A DNA stretch of 39,959 nt from JBOFFC01 sp051648405 (GCA_051648405.1 JBOFFC010000160.1:1-39959), one strand, 5' to 3'; shown: positions 1 to 11,014, counted from the first letter of the stretch. Notes: a model not told the origin generated them from the sequence alone. Numbers and translations are program-made.

Positions 1-17
1 GCTCCGATAGAAATCGC

Positions 18-45
18 TTGACACCGCGTCGCTTTAGTGTATCAA
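18..45 (+). promoter_or_regulatory. Sigma70-type promoter with overlapping inverted repeat
   Basis: TTGACA at 18-23 is followed after 16 nt by TATCAA at 40-45, a good -35 and a 4/6 -10. The -10 lies inside an inverted repeat, GTGTAT (37-42) with ATACAC (53-58), and GTATCAATAC (39-48) is itself a small dyad. An operator over the -10 would fit repression of the hydrolase gene starting at 159, possibly by a GntR-type regulator outside the window. That last point is inference. Confidence 0.5.
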
Positions 46-158
46 TACGCCAATACACCAGACTGCGATGGCGCGCACCCCGCGCGAACGGGGTGGTATT
101 TTGACGCCATCTCCGTGGGGTTCCCCGCGGTCGGTTCAACCTTATCGGAGGCGTCGCG

Positions 159-1538
159 ATGTTGCGCTCTCTTCGTTGTCTTTTCGGTGTTGTCGCTGCG
201 CTCGTGCCGGCGCTAGGCAGCGGCCAGACGGACGACCTCCGCGCGTCAATCGTGCGGCACGCCCAGCCGTACGTCGATGCGGAGGTGGTCGTCGGGATGT
301 CGATCGGCGCCCTGCGCGGCGACGAGGAGTGCTTCGTAGGCCTGGGGAGTGTGGGCGACGGGCGCGGTGAGCCCGACGCCGACACGCTCTACGAGATCGG
401 CTCGGTGACGAAGGTCTTCACCGGGCTGCTGCTCGCCGACGCGGTGACCGCCGGCGTGGTGAAGCTCGACCAACCGCTCGCCGAGCTCCTGCCGCCGGGG
501 GTGAAGGCGCCGCTGCGCGGTAGGCCGATCACGCTCCGCGACCTATCGACGCACGTATCGGGGCTCCCGCGATTGCCTAGCAACTTGGATCTCAGCGCTG
601 TGGACCCCGCGAACCCGTACATGGGCTACACCGGGAAGGACGTGGCCGCGTTCCTGAACGGCCACACCTTGGCCCGCGAACCGGGGACGAAGGCCGAATA
701 CTCGAACCTTGCCGTGGGGCTGCTGGGGAGCGTCGTCGCCCGCAAGCAGGGGCTCGGCTACGGGGAAGCGGTCGCCAAGCGGATCGCCGGCCCGCTGGGG
801 ATGAGCGACACGACGGTCGCGCTCAGCGACGAGCAGCGAGCGCGACTCGCGACGCCGCACGACGCCGGGGGAGTCGCGACGTACGATTGGGACATGGGGT
901 CGATGGCCGGCGCGGGGGCGATTCGCAGCACGGCGCGCGACATGGTCCGCTTCGCCCGCGCGAACATGACCCTCCCCAAGGGGAAGCTCGGCGAGGCGAT
1001 CGAGCTCGCGTGGAAGGTCCACCAAAAGCCGATCGTCAAGGAGGACTTTGCGATGGGCCTCGGCTGGCACGTCGCCCGCGACGGCACGACGCGCTGGCAC
1101 AACGGCCAGACCGGCGGCTACCACGCGATGATTCTCGTAAGTCGGCAGCTCGACGCGGCCGTCGTCGTGCTGGCGAACTCGGCGACGATGGAGGTCGACG
1201 CGCTCGCGCAGAGCCTCGTTCTGGTTGTGTCGGGGCGGGACGTCGTGCCACGCGAGTTCTCAAAGGAGGTCGAGGTCGCGCCGGAGGTGATGCGGCGCTA
1301 CGTCGGCAAGTACCGGCTGGCGCCGGGGATCGACTTCACCGTCACCGAGGAGGACGGCAAGCTGATCGTCGGGCTCACCGGGCAGTCGGCGCTGCGTGTC
1401 TACCCGCGCTCGGAGACGGTGTGGGAGTACCGCGAGGTGGAAGCCGACCTGACGTTCGAGATCGACGACGCGGGCAAGGCCACGTCGGTGACGCTGTTCC
1501 AGAACGGCGTGCGACAACGCGCGAAGCGCTTGGACTGA
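159..1538 (+). CDS. Secreted serine beta-lactamase-family hydrolase (class C / penicillin-binding-like)
   Basis: A 459-residue serine hydrolase of the beta-lactamase/transpeptidase-like family (Pfam Beta-lactamase). Residues 1-23 form a Sec signal peptide, so it should act outside the cytoplasm. The catalytic motif SVTK is at residues 82-85 (nucleophile Ser82, Lys85), YSN at 181-183 is the second motif, and HNG at 314-316 replaces the usual KTG, as in class C-like and esterase members. The last 90 residues form a separate beta-rich domain resembling DUF3471. GGAGG at 147-151, 7 nt before the ATG, fixes the start. Such proteins cleave peptides, esters or beta-lactams; the sequence does not say which, and a resistance role should not be assumed. 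Its 3' end faces ftsH across repeat A. Confidence 0.88.
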   Translation: MLRSLRCLFGVVAALVPALGSGQTDDLRASIVRHAQPYVDAEVVVGMSIGALRGDEECFVGLGSVGDGRGEPDADTLYEIGSVTKVFTGLLLADAVTAGVVKLDQPLAELLPPGVKAPLRGRPITLRDLSTHVSGLPRLPSNLDLSAVDPANPYMGYTGKDVAAFLNGHTLAREPGTKAEYSNLAVGLLGSVVARKQGLGYGEAVAKRIAGPLGMSDTTVALSDEQRARLATPHDAGGVATYDWDMGSMAGAGAIRSTARDMVRFARANMTLPKGKLGEAIELAWKVHQKPIVKEDFAMGLGWHVARDGTTRWHNGQTGGYHAMILVSRQLDAAVVVLANSATMEVDALAQSLVLVVSGRDVVPREFSKEVEVAPEVMRRYVGKYRLAPGIDFTVTEEDGKLIVGLTGQSALRVYPRSETVWEYREVEADLTFEIDDAGKATSVTLFQNGVRQRAKRLD

Positions 1539-1543
1539 ATGCC

Positions 1544-1676
1544 GAGCCGCGACCGAGGAGCCCCAATGACCAAGCACCAATGACCAAAGAACTCGCTGGC
1601 GTGGTAACGCCCTTTGGTCATTGGTGCTTGGTCATTGGGGCTTGCGCAGCGGTCGCTCCCTTGACGGTCGCGGCTC
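1544..1676. repeat. Heptamer palindromic element, copy A
   Basis: The 133-nt element fills the space between two convergent genes. Its outer arms are a perfect 12-bp inverted repeat (1544-1555 with 1665-1676). Its inner arms are a perfect 29-bp inverted repeat (1561-1589 with 1612-1640) made of units CAATGAC, CAAGCAC, CAATGAC. The 22-nt loop holds its own hairpin, GGCGT (1598-1602) with ACGCC (1607-1611). It could end transcription from both sides, but there is no U-tract. Confidence 0.9.
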
Positions 1677-1698
1677 CGAGACGGCGTCGCGATGCGCC

Positions 1699-3783
<2,085 letters not shown>

Positions 3784-4229
3784 TGCGTCGTCGTCGTAGG
3801 AGGCCAAGGTGTTGGTCGTCTCGCGAGCACAGGGCGGCGGGGTGTCCCCGCGCTGCCGCGCTACCCAAGCAAACGCAGCGGCGGGCCTTTGGGTTCACGG
3901 CTTCGCCCGCCACGGCGCTCGTCTTGCCGCTTGCGGCGCGAGCCGGGTAGAATCCGGTCGCCGCGCCGCAAACCTAACTCTACCAAGATTTTAGCGACCG
4001 GAACGCGGACGACAGGCGGCGCACCGACGGCGATTTCCCGGCGTTGCCCCCACCGCGAGCGGGAAAGGCCCGCAGATCCGTCGCGGGCAGCGCATCCGGC
4101 GCGTTTCCCGTGGCCGGGCCGCGTGTCGGTCCGGCGGCGTTAGACTCCCGATGAGCTGCCGCTCTACCCCCACTGGCGGCGCAGCGCGACCCGGCGTTTG
4201 AAACACCCTCTTTCCCGCGAGACCGCGCG
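3784..4229. other. Gene-free divergent region between ftsH and dxr
   Basis: The 446 nt contain no convincing ORF with GC-rich codon use. The only signal I can support is the dxr promoter candidate at 3924-3953. Several GC-rich short dyads occur, as expected from composition. No repeat of the heptamer class is present. Confidence 0.6.
3924..3953 (+). promoter_or_regulatory. Candidate promoter for dxr
   Basis: TTGCCG (3924-3929), an 18-nt spacer, and TAGAAT (3948-3953). It points towards dxr and would leave a leader of about 270 nt. A -10-like TAGAAT also occurs before the radical SAM gene at 39412. Confidence 0.4.
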
Positions 4230-5432
4230 ATGGCGCCCTCACCGGAGTCTGTCGCCCCCCGCGGTGTGGCGGTGCTCGGCTCGACCGGCAGCATCGGGCG
4301 GAACGCCGTCGAGGTGATCCGCGCAAGCCAAGGGCGGCTGCGGGCGACGCTGCTGTCGGCTCACACGAAGCTCGACCTGCTGGCGCGCCAGGCGCAGGCG
4401 CTAAGGCCGCGGGTCGTCGTGGCGACCGACCCGGTGGCGGCAGCGGGCCGGGCTTGGCGCCAGCAGTTGCCTCAGGGGACCGAGGTGCTGGTCGGCCCGC
4501 AGGGACTCGTCGAGGCGGTCCGCAGGGCCGAGACCCACACGGTCCTCGCCGCGATCGTCGGCTCGGCGGGGATGGCGAGCACCCTGGCGGCGCTCGAGGC
4601 CAAGAAGACGGTCGCCCTGGCGAACAAAGAGACGCTGGTGATGGCCGGGCCGCTGGTGCGCCGGATGCTCGACGCCGACCCCGACGCCCGCCGACCCGGC
4701 GCCGAGCGCCTGCTCCCCGTCGATAGCGAGCACAGCGCCGTGTTCCAGTCGCTGCGGTGCGGCAAGCGCGACGAGGTCGAGCGGGTGGTCCTCACGGCTA
4801 GCGGCGGCCCGTTCCGCACTTGGCCGCGCGAGCAGCTCGGGCAGGTGACGATCGACGAGGCGCTAGCCCACCCCACCTGGGACATGGGACCCAAGATCAC
4901 GATCGACTCGGCGACGATGATGAACAAGGCGCTCGAGGTGATCGAGGCCCGCTGGCTGTTCGACTTGCCGGCCGAGAAGATCGGCGTGGTGATCCACCCG
5001 CAGTCGGTGATCCACTCGATGGTCGAGTTCGTCGATGGCTCGGTCGTCGCGCAGCTCGGACCCCCCGACATGAAGCTGCCGATCCAACACGCGCTCGAGT
5101 ACCCGCGGCGCTGCCCGGGGGTCGCCGAGCGGCTCGACTGGACGCGGCTCCACGAGCTGTCGTTCGAGCCGGCGGACCTCGACCGCTACCCGGCGCTGCG
5201 GCTGGGTTACGAGTGCGCCCGGCGCGGCGGGACGACCGGCGCGGTGCTCAACGCGGCGAACGAGGCGGCCGTGCAGGCGTTCCTCGAAGGGGAGCTGCAC
5301 TTCACCGAGATCGTACCGGCCTGCAAGAGCATCCTCGCCGCCCACACCTACGACGCGAACCCGACGCTCGAACGCCTCGTCGAGCTCGACCAATGGGCGC
5401 GCAAGGAAGTGCTGACCTGGGTGTGCGCTTGA
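4230..5432 (+). CDS. dxr: 1-deoxy-D-xylulose 5-phosphate reductoisomerase
   Basis: Converts 1-deoxy-D-xylulose 5-phosphate to 2-C-methyl-D-erythritol 4-phosphate with NADPH, the committed step of the non-mevalonate isoprenoid pathway; cytoplasmic. The 400-residue length is normal. The NADPH-binding GSTGSIG lies near residues 17-23. The metal/substrate site is marked by LPVDSEHSA (near residues 163-171), and a conserved ASGGPFRTW segment follows. The mid-protein stretch with GPKITIDSATMMNKALEVIEA is family-typical. rseP starts 102 nt downstream on the same strand, the dxr-rseP order also found in proteobacteria, so co-transcription is likely. Confidence 0.97.
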   Translation: MAPSPESVAPRGVAVLGSTGSIGRNAVEVIRASQGRLRATLLSAHTKLDLLARQAQALRPRVVVATDPVAAAGRAWRQQLPQGTEVLVGPQGLVEAVRRAETHTVLAAIVGSAGMASTLAALEAKKTVALANKETLVMAGPLVRRMLDADPDARRPGAERLLPVDSEHSAVFQSLRCGKRDEVERVVLTASGGPFRTWPREQLGQVTIDEALAHPTWDMGPKITIDSATMMNKALEVIEARWLFDLPAEKIGVVIHPQSVIHSMVEFVDGSVVAQLGPPDMKLPIQHALEYPRRCPGVAERLDWTRLHELSFEPADLDRYPALRLGYECARRGGTTGAVLNAANEAAVQAFLEGELHFTEIVPACKSILAAHTYDANPTLERLVELDQWARKEVLTWVCA

Positions 5433-5534
5433 TGGTCAGCACCCCGGCGCCGAGCGGCTGATTCCGTGGCGTCCCGCGCCGGCCGTCTCGATCCACTGTC
5501 AATCCTTCTCTGCTCAACGAACCGAATCCCCGTC

Positions 5535-7667
5535 ATGCTGCTTGCCGTCGCCCCGCTGCTCGCTCTCTCCGTCGAGGGGCTCGTCTCGACCGCCTGGACC
5601 GTGTTGCAGGTTGCGCTCGGGCTGGGCTTTGTGATCTTCGTCCACGAGCTGGGGCACTTCGCCGTCGCCAAGATGTGCGGCGTGCGCTGCGACAAGTTCT
5701 TCCTCGGCTTCGACGTCGGGGGCTACAAGGTCAGCCAGAAGTGGGGCGAGACCGAGTACGGCATCGGCGTCCTGCCGCTGGGGGGCTACGTCAAGATGCT
5801 CGGCCAGGAAGACACGGTGGCGAGCCTCGAGGAGCAACTCGCCAAGTCGCGGGCGATGGAGGGCTCGCCCGACGCCGTGCAGGTCACCGGACCCGATGGC
5901 CAGAAGCAGTGGGTTGATCGCCGCAGCTACCTGGCGAAGAGCGTGCCGCAGCGGATGGCGATCATCTCGGCGGGGGTGATCATGAACGTGATCTTCGCGG
6001 TGGTCTTCGCCGCGATCGCGTTCGGCGTCGGCGCGCCGGAGCAGCCGGCAGTCGTCGGCGCTACGACCCCGGGCGGGGCCGCGTGGCGCGCGGGGCTGCG
6101 ACCGGGGGACCGGATTGTGGAGCTCAACGGGCTGACCGACCCCAGCTACAAGCAACTGCAGGAGGGGGTGCTGCTTGGCGACACGGATAAGGGGGTCTCG
6201 CTCGTTGTCGAGCGCGCGGGGTCCGAGCCGCGGACGCTGACGATCCTCCCCGACCTCGACGGCCCGCTGCCGATGATCGGCGTCACGCCGAGCCCCTCGA
6301 CGCGCGTCGATCGGGCCGGCGACCCGGTGCTGCCGAACACCCCCGCGGCGGCCGCGGCCAAGAGCGGAGCGGGCTTCGAGCGCGGCGACCTCGTCGTCGC
6401 GATCGACGGCGAGCCGGTCGCGGCGTACGGCGAGCTCGTCGGCGAGCTCATCGATCGCAAGGCGCAGCAGATCACCTACACGGTGCTGCGCGGTGCGAAG
6501 GCGCCGGCGACGAATCCCTTTGGCGAGCTGAAGGGGGGGGAGAAGGTCGATGTAACGATCGACGCCAACCCCCTCGAGACGCTCGGAGTCGTGGTGGCCC
6601 TCGGGCCGGTCGCCTCGGTTCAGCAGGGCTCCCCCGCCGCCGACGCGGGGATCGAGGCAGGTGACCAGCTCATCGCGATCGACGGCCAGCCCGTCGCTTC
6701 GACCGCCGGGCTCGTAGGCGCCGAAACCGGCGCGCCGCTCGACCCGACGAGGATCGACGACGCGGTCCACGCCAAGGCGAAGGCGGGCGAAGCGATCACG
6801 CTCACGATCATTCCTGCCGGCGCCAAAGGCGCCGCGGTGAAGGACGTGTCGCTCACGCCGCGTGTCGTGACGTGGTCCGACAACGCGGCGCTCGGTGAGG
6901 ACGCGCCGCTGGTGATCAGCTCGCTGGGGGTCGCTTGCCCGCTCAAGGCCGACGTGATCGCGGTCGTCGAAGGGAGCCCCGCGGCGGCGGCCGACCTCCG
7001 AGCGGGGGACCGGCTGGTCGAAGCAAAAATCATTGCAGGCGACGAGAAGTCGTCGTCGGAGGCCGTCAAGCTGACCGGCGGCGAAGACAACTGGCCGCTG
7101 ATCCTCGCCGCGATCCAGGATTGCGCGCCCGAGACCCGCGTCGAGCTTCAGTTCGACCGCGGCGACAAGCGGCTGAAGGCCGAGATGACCCCGGCGCCCG
7201 CGACCGACGCCTACACGTACCACCGCGGCGTGCGGCTCGACGAGCTCAAGCGGCTCCGCCGCGCCGGGTCGTTCGGCGAGGCGCTTCAGTTCGGCCTGGA
7301 GGAGACAAAGTCGTCGCTCTCGGGGGTGTTCCGATTCTTGCAGAAGATCGGCGGGCAGATCCCCGTGACGGCCCTCGGCGGCCCGATCACCATCGCCACC
7401 GTCGCCGGTCAGAGCGCGTACGAAGGGATCGGCTCGCTGCTGCTGGCGCTCACGATGCTTAGCGCGAACCTGGCGGTGCTGAACTTCCTGCCGATCCCGA
7501 TGCTCGACGGGGGGCACATGATGTTCCTGCTGTACGAGGGGATCACCGGCCGCCCGGCGAGCGAGAAGTTCATGGTCGGCCTGCACACGGCCGGCTTCTT
7601 GTTCTTGGTCAGCCTGATGGCCTTCGTGTTCGCGCTCGACCTGGGGCTGATCCCCCGCGGGCTGTGA
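5535..7667 (+). CDS. rseP: Site-2 intramembrane zinc protease RseP, with about four PDZ domains
   Basis: M50 family protease that cuts transmembrane segments, classically of anti-sigma factors. The zinc motif HELGH is at residues 37-41 in TM1, and the second metal motif, in PIPMLDGGH, places Asp at about 658. Between them are about four PDZ-like modules, seen as repeated GLRPGD, FERGD, IEAGD and LRAGD turns followed by a strand such as RIVELNG or QLIAIDG. E. coli RseP is about 450 residues with two PDZs; this one is about 710. I chose ATG at 5535 because it begins directly with the first hydrophobic segment; an upstream GTG at 5466 would add 23 residues. A sigma/anti-sigma target is plausible but none is next to it. 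Confidence 0.95.
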   Translation: MLLAVAPLLALSVEGLVSTAWTVLQVALGLGFVIFVHELGHFAVAKMCGVRCDKFFLGFDVGGYKVSQKWGETEYGIGVLPLGGYVKMLGQEDTVASLEEQLAKSRAMEGSPDAVQVTGPDGQKQWVDRRSYLAKSVPQRMAIISAGVIMNVIFAVVFAAIAFGVGAPEQPAVVGATTPGGAAWRAGLRPGDRIVELNGLTDPSYKQLQEGVLLGDTDKGVSLVVERAGSEPRTLTILPDLDGPLPMIGVTPSPSTRVDRAGDPVLPNTPAAAAAKSGAGFERGDLVVAIDGEPVAAYGELVGELIDRKAQQITYTVLRGAKAPATNPFGELKGGEKVDVTIDANPLETLGVVVALGPVASVQQGSPAADAGIEAGDQLIAIDGQPVASTAGLVGAETGAPLDPTRIDDAVHAKAKAGEAITLTIIPAGAKGAAVKDVSLTPRVVTWSDNAALGEDAPLVISSLGVACPLKADVIAVVEGSPAAAADLRAGDRLVEAKIIAGDEKSSSEAVKLTGGEDNWPLILAAIQDCAPETRVELQFDRGDKRLKAEMTPAPATDAYTYHRGVRLDELKRLRRAGSFGEALQFGLEETKSSLSGVFRFLQKIGGQIPVTALGGPITIATVAGQSAYEGIGSLLLALTMLSANLAVLNFLPIPMLDGGHMMFLLYEGITGRPASEKFMVGLHTAGFLFLVSLMAFVFALDLGLIPRGL

Positions 7668-7810
7668 CACGCTAGCGGCGACAGCACAAAGCCCCCTCTC
7701 GAGGGCGCCGTGCGGCGAGCCGGCTTGCTGCGGGATTGCGGAACCGCTAAACGGCGCCACTGCTCTGCCGCACTTGGCGAGCAAGCCCAGCCCCTTCGCG
7801 CGCCGCGAAC

Positions 7811-8896
7811 ATGAACCGTCACGACCGCGGGACCGTTTCGCTCCGGTGGGCGCCCAAGGCGATCCTGCTGGCGACCGTCGCCGTGGGGTCGTTCGCCCGC
7901 GGTCAGGGGGGGCCGCTGCTCGCCCCGGCCGCCCCGGCGGCCGAGGCGGTGCAACCCGCGGCCGAACTGCTGCCGGCGCCTACCAACGCGCCGATCACGT
8001 ACGCCGACCTCCTGCCGCCGCTGCCGAAGCTCCGCGACACGGCGCCGGCGGCGCCGACCCCCGTCGATGCGATCGAAGCCGCCAAGGACGCCCCCGCGGC
8101 GCCGGGCGCCGTGTCGGCGGTCGAGGGGGTCTCCGCGGCGGTGGCCGACGCTCCCCCGTCCGACACGTCCGGCGAAGCGCTCGACCCGATCGCTGGAGCG
8201 CCGGTCGTCTACAACTGGTACCAGCCCGCCTACTGGTTCGGCCCGATCCCGTGGGACTCGGGGTTCGAGCTCGGCCTGAACGGCGCGAGCGGCGTCAGCG
8301 AATCGATCAGCATCCGCACCGGCGGGTTCATCAAGCGCGAGGCGAAGGACTACAAGCTCTCGACGACCCTGTACTACAACAAGACGAGCTCCGAGGGGCT
8401 CGAAGTGCAGAGCAACGCCCTGCTCGACGCCCGCTACGACTGGCTGTTCGACGACTCACCGTGGTCGATCTACGTGTTGTCGCAGGGCTTCTACGACGAG
8501 TTCCAGTCGTTCGACTTCAACTTCAACGTCGCCTCGGGTATCGCGTACCAGTGGATCAAGACCGACCGCACGTCGTTCACCACGAGCGTCGGTCCCGGTA
8601 CGTCGCGCGAGTTCGGCGGGATCCGTGACGAGTGGGTCGCGGAAGCGAACTTCGGGCTGAACTTCACGCACAAGCTCTCCGAGAGCCAGAAGTTCTACGC
8701 CAAGATCGACTACTTTCCCGAATGGGAGAACTTCGGTCGGTACCGTGTGCTGGCCGACACGGGGGTCGAGATCGAGCTCAACCAACCGTCGAACATGAGC
8801 CTCAAGCTGTCGGCGACCGACCGTTACGACAGCGAGCCCGAGGGCTTCGAGCCGCACAACCTGAACTACTCGGCGCTCCTCATCTGGAAGCTGTAG
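7811..8896 (+). CDS. DUF481-like outer-membrane beta-barrel protein
   Basis: 361 residues: a signal peptide (to about residue 35, ending near FARGQ), an Ala/Pro-rich low-complexity linker of about 100 residues, then a C-terminal domain with alternating aromatic strands (WFGPIPWDSGFELGLNG, YKLSTTLYYNKTS, SIYVLSQGFYDEF, FYAKIDYFPEWENF) and a final hydrophobic strand ending in WKL. This strand pattern matches the DUF481 (YdiY-like) family of predicted outer-membrane barrels. Function is unknown. It lies 143 nt after rseP, so it may be read from the same transcript. I am fairly sure of the family and not of any role. Confidence 0.75.
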   Translation: MNRHDRGTVSLRWAPKAILLATVAVGSFARGQGGPLLAPAAPAAEAVQPAAELLPAPTNAPITYADLLPPLPKLRDTAPAAPTPVDAIEAAKDAPAAPGAVSAVEGVSAAVADAPPSDTSGEALDPIAGAPVVYNWYQPAYWFGPIPWDSGFELGLNGASGVSESISIRTGGFIKREAKDYKLSTTLYYNKTSSEGLEVQSNALLDARYDWLFDDSPWSIYVLSQGFYDEFQSFDFNFNVASGIAYQWIKTDRTSFTTSVGPGTSREFGGIRDEWVAEANFGLNFTHKLSESQKFYAKIDYFPEWENFGRYRVLADTGVEIELNQPSNMSLKLSATDRYDSEPEGFEPHNLNYSALLIWKL

Positions 8897-8913
8897 CGCG
8901 GGGGCGGGGAGCG

Positions 8914-8919
8914 TATACT
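8914..8919 (+). promoter_or_regulatory. -10-like TATACT followed by a G-run
   Basis: TATACT (8914-8919) followed after one base by GGGGG, 57 nt before the DUF1080 start. No -35 is visible at the usual distance. It matches the motif before the fabZ gene at 31434. Confidence 0.4.
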
Positions 8920-8976
8920 CGGGGGCGTGCGCGGCGACCCGCCGCGACTCACGCTCGTCTCCGGGGGGTTCTCTCG

Positions 8977-9705
8977 ATGATCCGCAGGTACCTGCACGCC
9001 GCCGTCGTCACCCTCGTCGGCGCAACGCTCGCCGCCAACTGCACCCACTCCTTGGGGGAGTCGTTCCGCCCGCTGTTCGACGGCGAGACGCTCGACGGTT
9101 GGGCCGTTGTCGGGGGCGAAGCGACGTACCGCGTCGAGAAGGCCCCGCAGGGGGGCTTCGAGGTCGTCGGCACGACCCGCGTCGATACCCCCAACACGTT
9201 CCTGCGCACCGAGACGGAATACGGCGACTTCGTCCTCGAGTTCGAGGTGAAGGTCGATCCGACGGTCAACTCGGGGGTCCAGTTCCGCAGCGCGGTCTAC
9301 CCCGCCGAGACCAAGACCCAGGTCCGCAGCGCCGCGGGCGAGGTCGCTGCGGCAGCGCAGCCCCAGGGACGGGTCCATGGCTACCAGGCGGAGATCGACC
9401 CCTCGCCGCGCGGTTGGGCCGGAGGGATCTACGACGAAGCGGGGCGTGGCTGGATCGCCCCGCTCGACAAGCCCGAGCACGCGGCCGCGCGGAAGGCGTT
9501 CGACCCGGCCGGGTGGAACCACTACCGCATCGAGGCCCGCGGGAACCACCTGCGGACGTTCGTCAACGACGTGCCGTGCGCCGACGTGATCGACGACGCC
9601 TTGGCGAAGGGCTTCGTCGCCCTCCAGGTGCACAGCATCGACGGCCCGGCCCAAGCGGGCAAAGAGATCCGCTGGCGGAACGTTCAGATCGCCGTCGCCG
9701 AGTGA
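8977..9705 (+). CDS. Secreted DUF1080 (3-keto-disaccharide hydrolase-like) protein
   Basis: 242 residues. A signal peptide (about residues 1-22) precedes one DUF1080/3-keto-disaccharide hydrolase domain, a concanavalin-like beta-sandwich that is very common in Planctomycetota. Hallmarks: the opening FRPLFDGETLDGW, the strand FVLEFEVKVDPTVNSGVQFRS, the HGYQAEIDPS segment, GWNHYRIEARGNHLRTFVNDV, and the closing strand IRWRNVQI. It probably binds or cleaves an oxidised sugar or glycan outside the cytoplasm; substrate unknown. The ATG at 8977 directly begins the signal peptide. An open frame continues upstream through the previous gene and is not real coding. The hemA 3' end faces it 31 nt away. 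Confidence 0.88.
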   Translation: MIRRYLHAAVVTLVGATLAANCTHSLGESFRPLFDGETLDGWAVVGGEATYRVEKAPQGGFEVVGTTRVDTPNTFLRTETEYGDFVLEFEVKVDPTVNSGVQFRSAVYPAETKTQVRSAAGEVAAAAQPQGRVHGYQAEIDPSPRGWAGGIYDEAGRGWIAPLDKPEHAAARKAFDPAGWNHYRIEARGNHLRTFVNDVPCADVIDDALAKGFVALQVHSIDGPAQAGKEIRWRNVQIAVAE

Positions 9706-9736
9706 CCAACCCCGACGCGGAGCAAGGGCGACCCGC

Positions 9737-11014
9737 TCACTCGCCGAGCTGGAACAGCCGGCTGAGGGCTTGCAGCAGGCCGCGCGGCGAGCCGGTGCGC
9801 GACTCGTCGCGCAGCGACTCCATCGGCGGGTGGAGGAGCTTGTTCACCAGTCGGTCGGCAAACTGTTCGATCTCGGCACGGGCCGCGTCGTCGAGCGCCG
9901 GGAGCTTGTGGAACAGCCGCTCGAGCTCGGCCTGCTTCGGGCCGTCGAGCCCCTGTCGCAGCCGCGCGATGACCGGCGCCGACAGGCGGTGCCGAGCATC
10001 GACGAAGAACCGCTCGCGCTCTTCGCGGACGATTCGCTCGGCCTGCGGCAACTCGCGGCGTCGCGCGTGGCGGTTCCGCTCGCAGGCCTCGGTCAGGTCG
10101 TCGATCGAGTACAGGTAGACGTCGGGTTCGTCGCCGATCGGGGGCTCGAAGTCGCGCGGCATCGACAGGTCGAGCACGAACAGCCGCCGCTGCCGACGGC
10201 CCGGCGCGACGTGCTTGCGGAAGGCGTCGAGCGTGACGATCGGCTCTCCCGCCGCGGTGGTGCTGATCACCAGGTCGGCCTCGACCAGCTCGTCGAGCAG
10301 GCGGTCCCACGGCGCCGCGCGTCCGTCCCACGTCGCGGCCAGGGCCTCGGCGCGGTGCGGGCTTCGGTTGACGATCGTCGGCCTCTTAGCGCCGCGATCG
10401 ACCAAGTAGCGGAGCGTCTCGTCGGCCATCTCGCCGGCGCCGATCACCAGCACGCGCTTGTCGTCGAACCGCTCGAAGATCTGGCCGGCGAAGTCCGAGA
10501 TCGCCACGCTGGGGATGCTCACCCGGTGCTTGTGCAGGTCGGTCTCGCTCGCCACACGCCGCGCCACACGCAAGGCGGACTGGAAGCACTCGTGGGTTAG
10601 CGGGCCCGCCGACTCGAGCCGCTGGGCGCGCTCGTACGCCTCCTTCACCTGGGCCAGGATCTGCGGCTCCCCCAGCACCATGCTGTCGAGGCTCGCGGCG
10701 ACGCGAAACAGGTGCTCGACGACCTCCTCGTCGCGGAGCGTCACGAGGTGCGGCCGGACCTCGTCGATCGGCACGCCGTGCGCGTCGGCCAGGTGCCGGG
10801 CGATCAGCGCCGGGCAGGGAGGGAGCCGGTCGTGCGGCGTTGCGGCGTAAAACTCGACGCGGTTGCACGTCGATAGCAGCACCCCCTCGGCCCCCGGCAG
10901 GACCCGGCGCCACTCGGCGAGCGCGCTGTCGGCTTGGTCGGGCGTGAAGGCGAGGCGTTCGCGCACCGCTCCCCCGGAGCGATGGTGCGAGCAGCCTACC
11001 ATCCGGAGTTGCAT
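9737..11014 (-). CDS. hemA: Glutamyl-tRNA reductase
   Basis: Reduces glutamyl-tRNA(Glu) to glutamate-1-semialdehyde with NADPH, the first step of C5-pathway tetrapyrrole synthesis. 425 residues, normal length. The catalytic Cys50 lies in LSTCNRVE. MVLGEPQILAQVKEA is the family's conserved substrate-domain helix. The Rossmann NADPH site is VLVIGAGEMADETLRYL, and the C-terminal dimerisation helices are present. ATG at 11014 is preferred over ATG at 11002. A separate promoter candidate sits at 11084-11113. The upstream hemX/ccsA-like gene on the same strand recalls the hemAX pairing of Bacillus, in the opposite order. Confidence 0.96.
   Translation of the reverse strand: MQLRMVGCSHHRSGGAVRERLAFTPDQADSALAEWRRVLPGAEGVLLSTCNRVEFYAATPHDRLPPCPALIARHLADAHGVPIDEVRPHLVTLRDEEVVEHLFRVAASLDSMVLGEPQILAQVKEAYERAQRLESAGPLTHECFQSALRVARRVASETDLHKHRVSIPSVAISDFAGQIFERFDDKRVLVIGAGEMADETLRYLVDRGAKRPTIVNRSPHRAEALAATWDGRAAPWDRLLDELVEADLVISTTAAGEPIVTLDAFRKHVAPGRRQRRLFVLDLSMPRDFEPPIGDEPDVYLYSIDDLTEACERNRHARRRELPQAERIVREERERFFVDARHRLSAPVIARLRQGLDGPKQAELERLFHKLPALDDAARAEIEQFADRLVNKLLHPPMESLRDESRTGSPRGLLQALSRLFQLGE

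Noticed and set aside
159..1538. Calling the first gene an antibiotic-resistance beta-lactamase
   Set aside because: The family fold is clear, but HNG replaces KTG and a DUF3471-like domain is present. These features are common in peptidases and esterases of the family.
5514..7784. 756-codon minus-strand open frame opposite rseP
   Set aside because: Rich in Arg, Glu, Asp and His from antisense reading; no domain. rseP on the other strand is certain.
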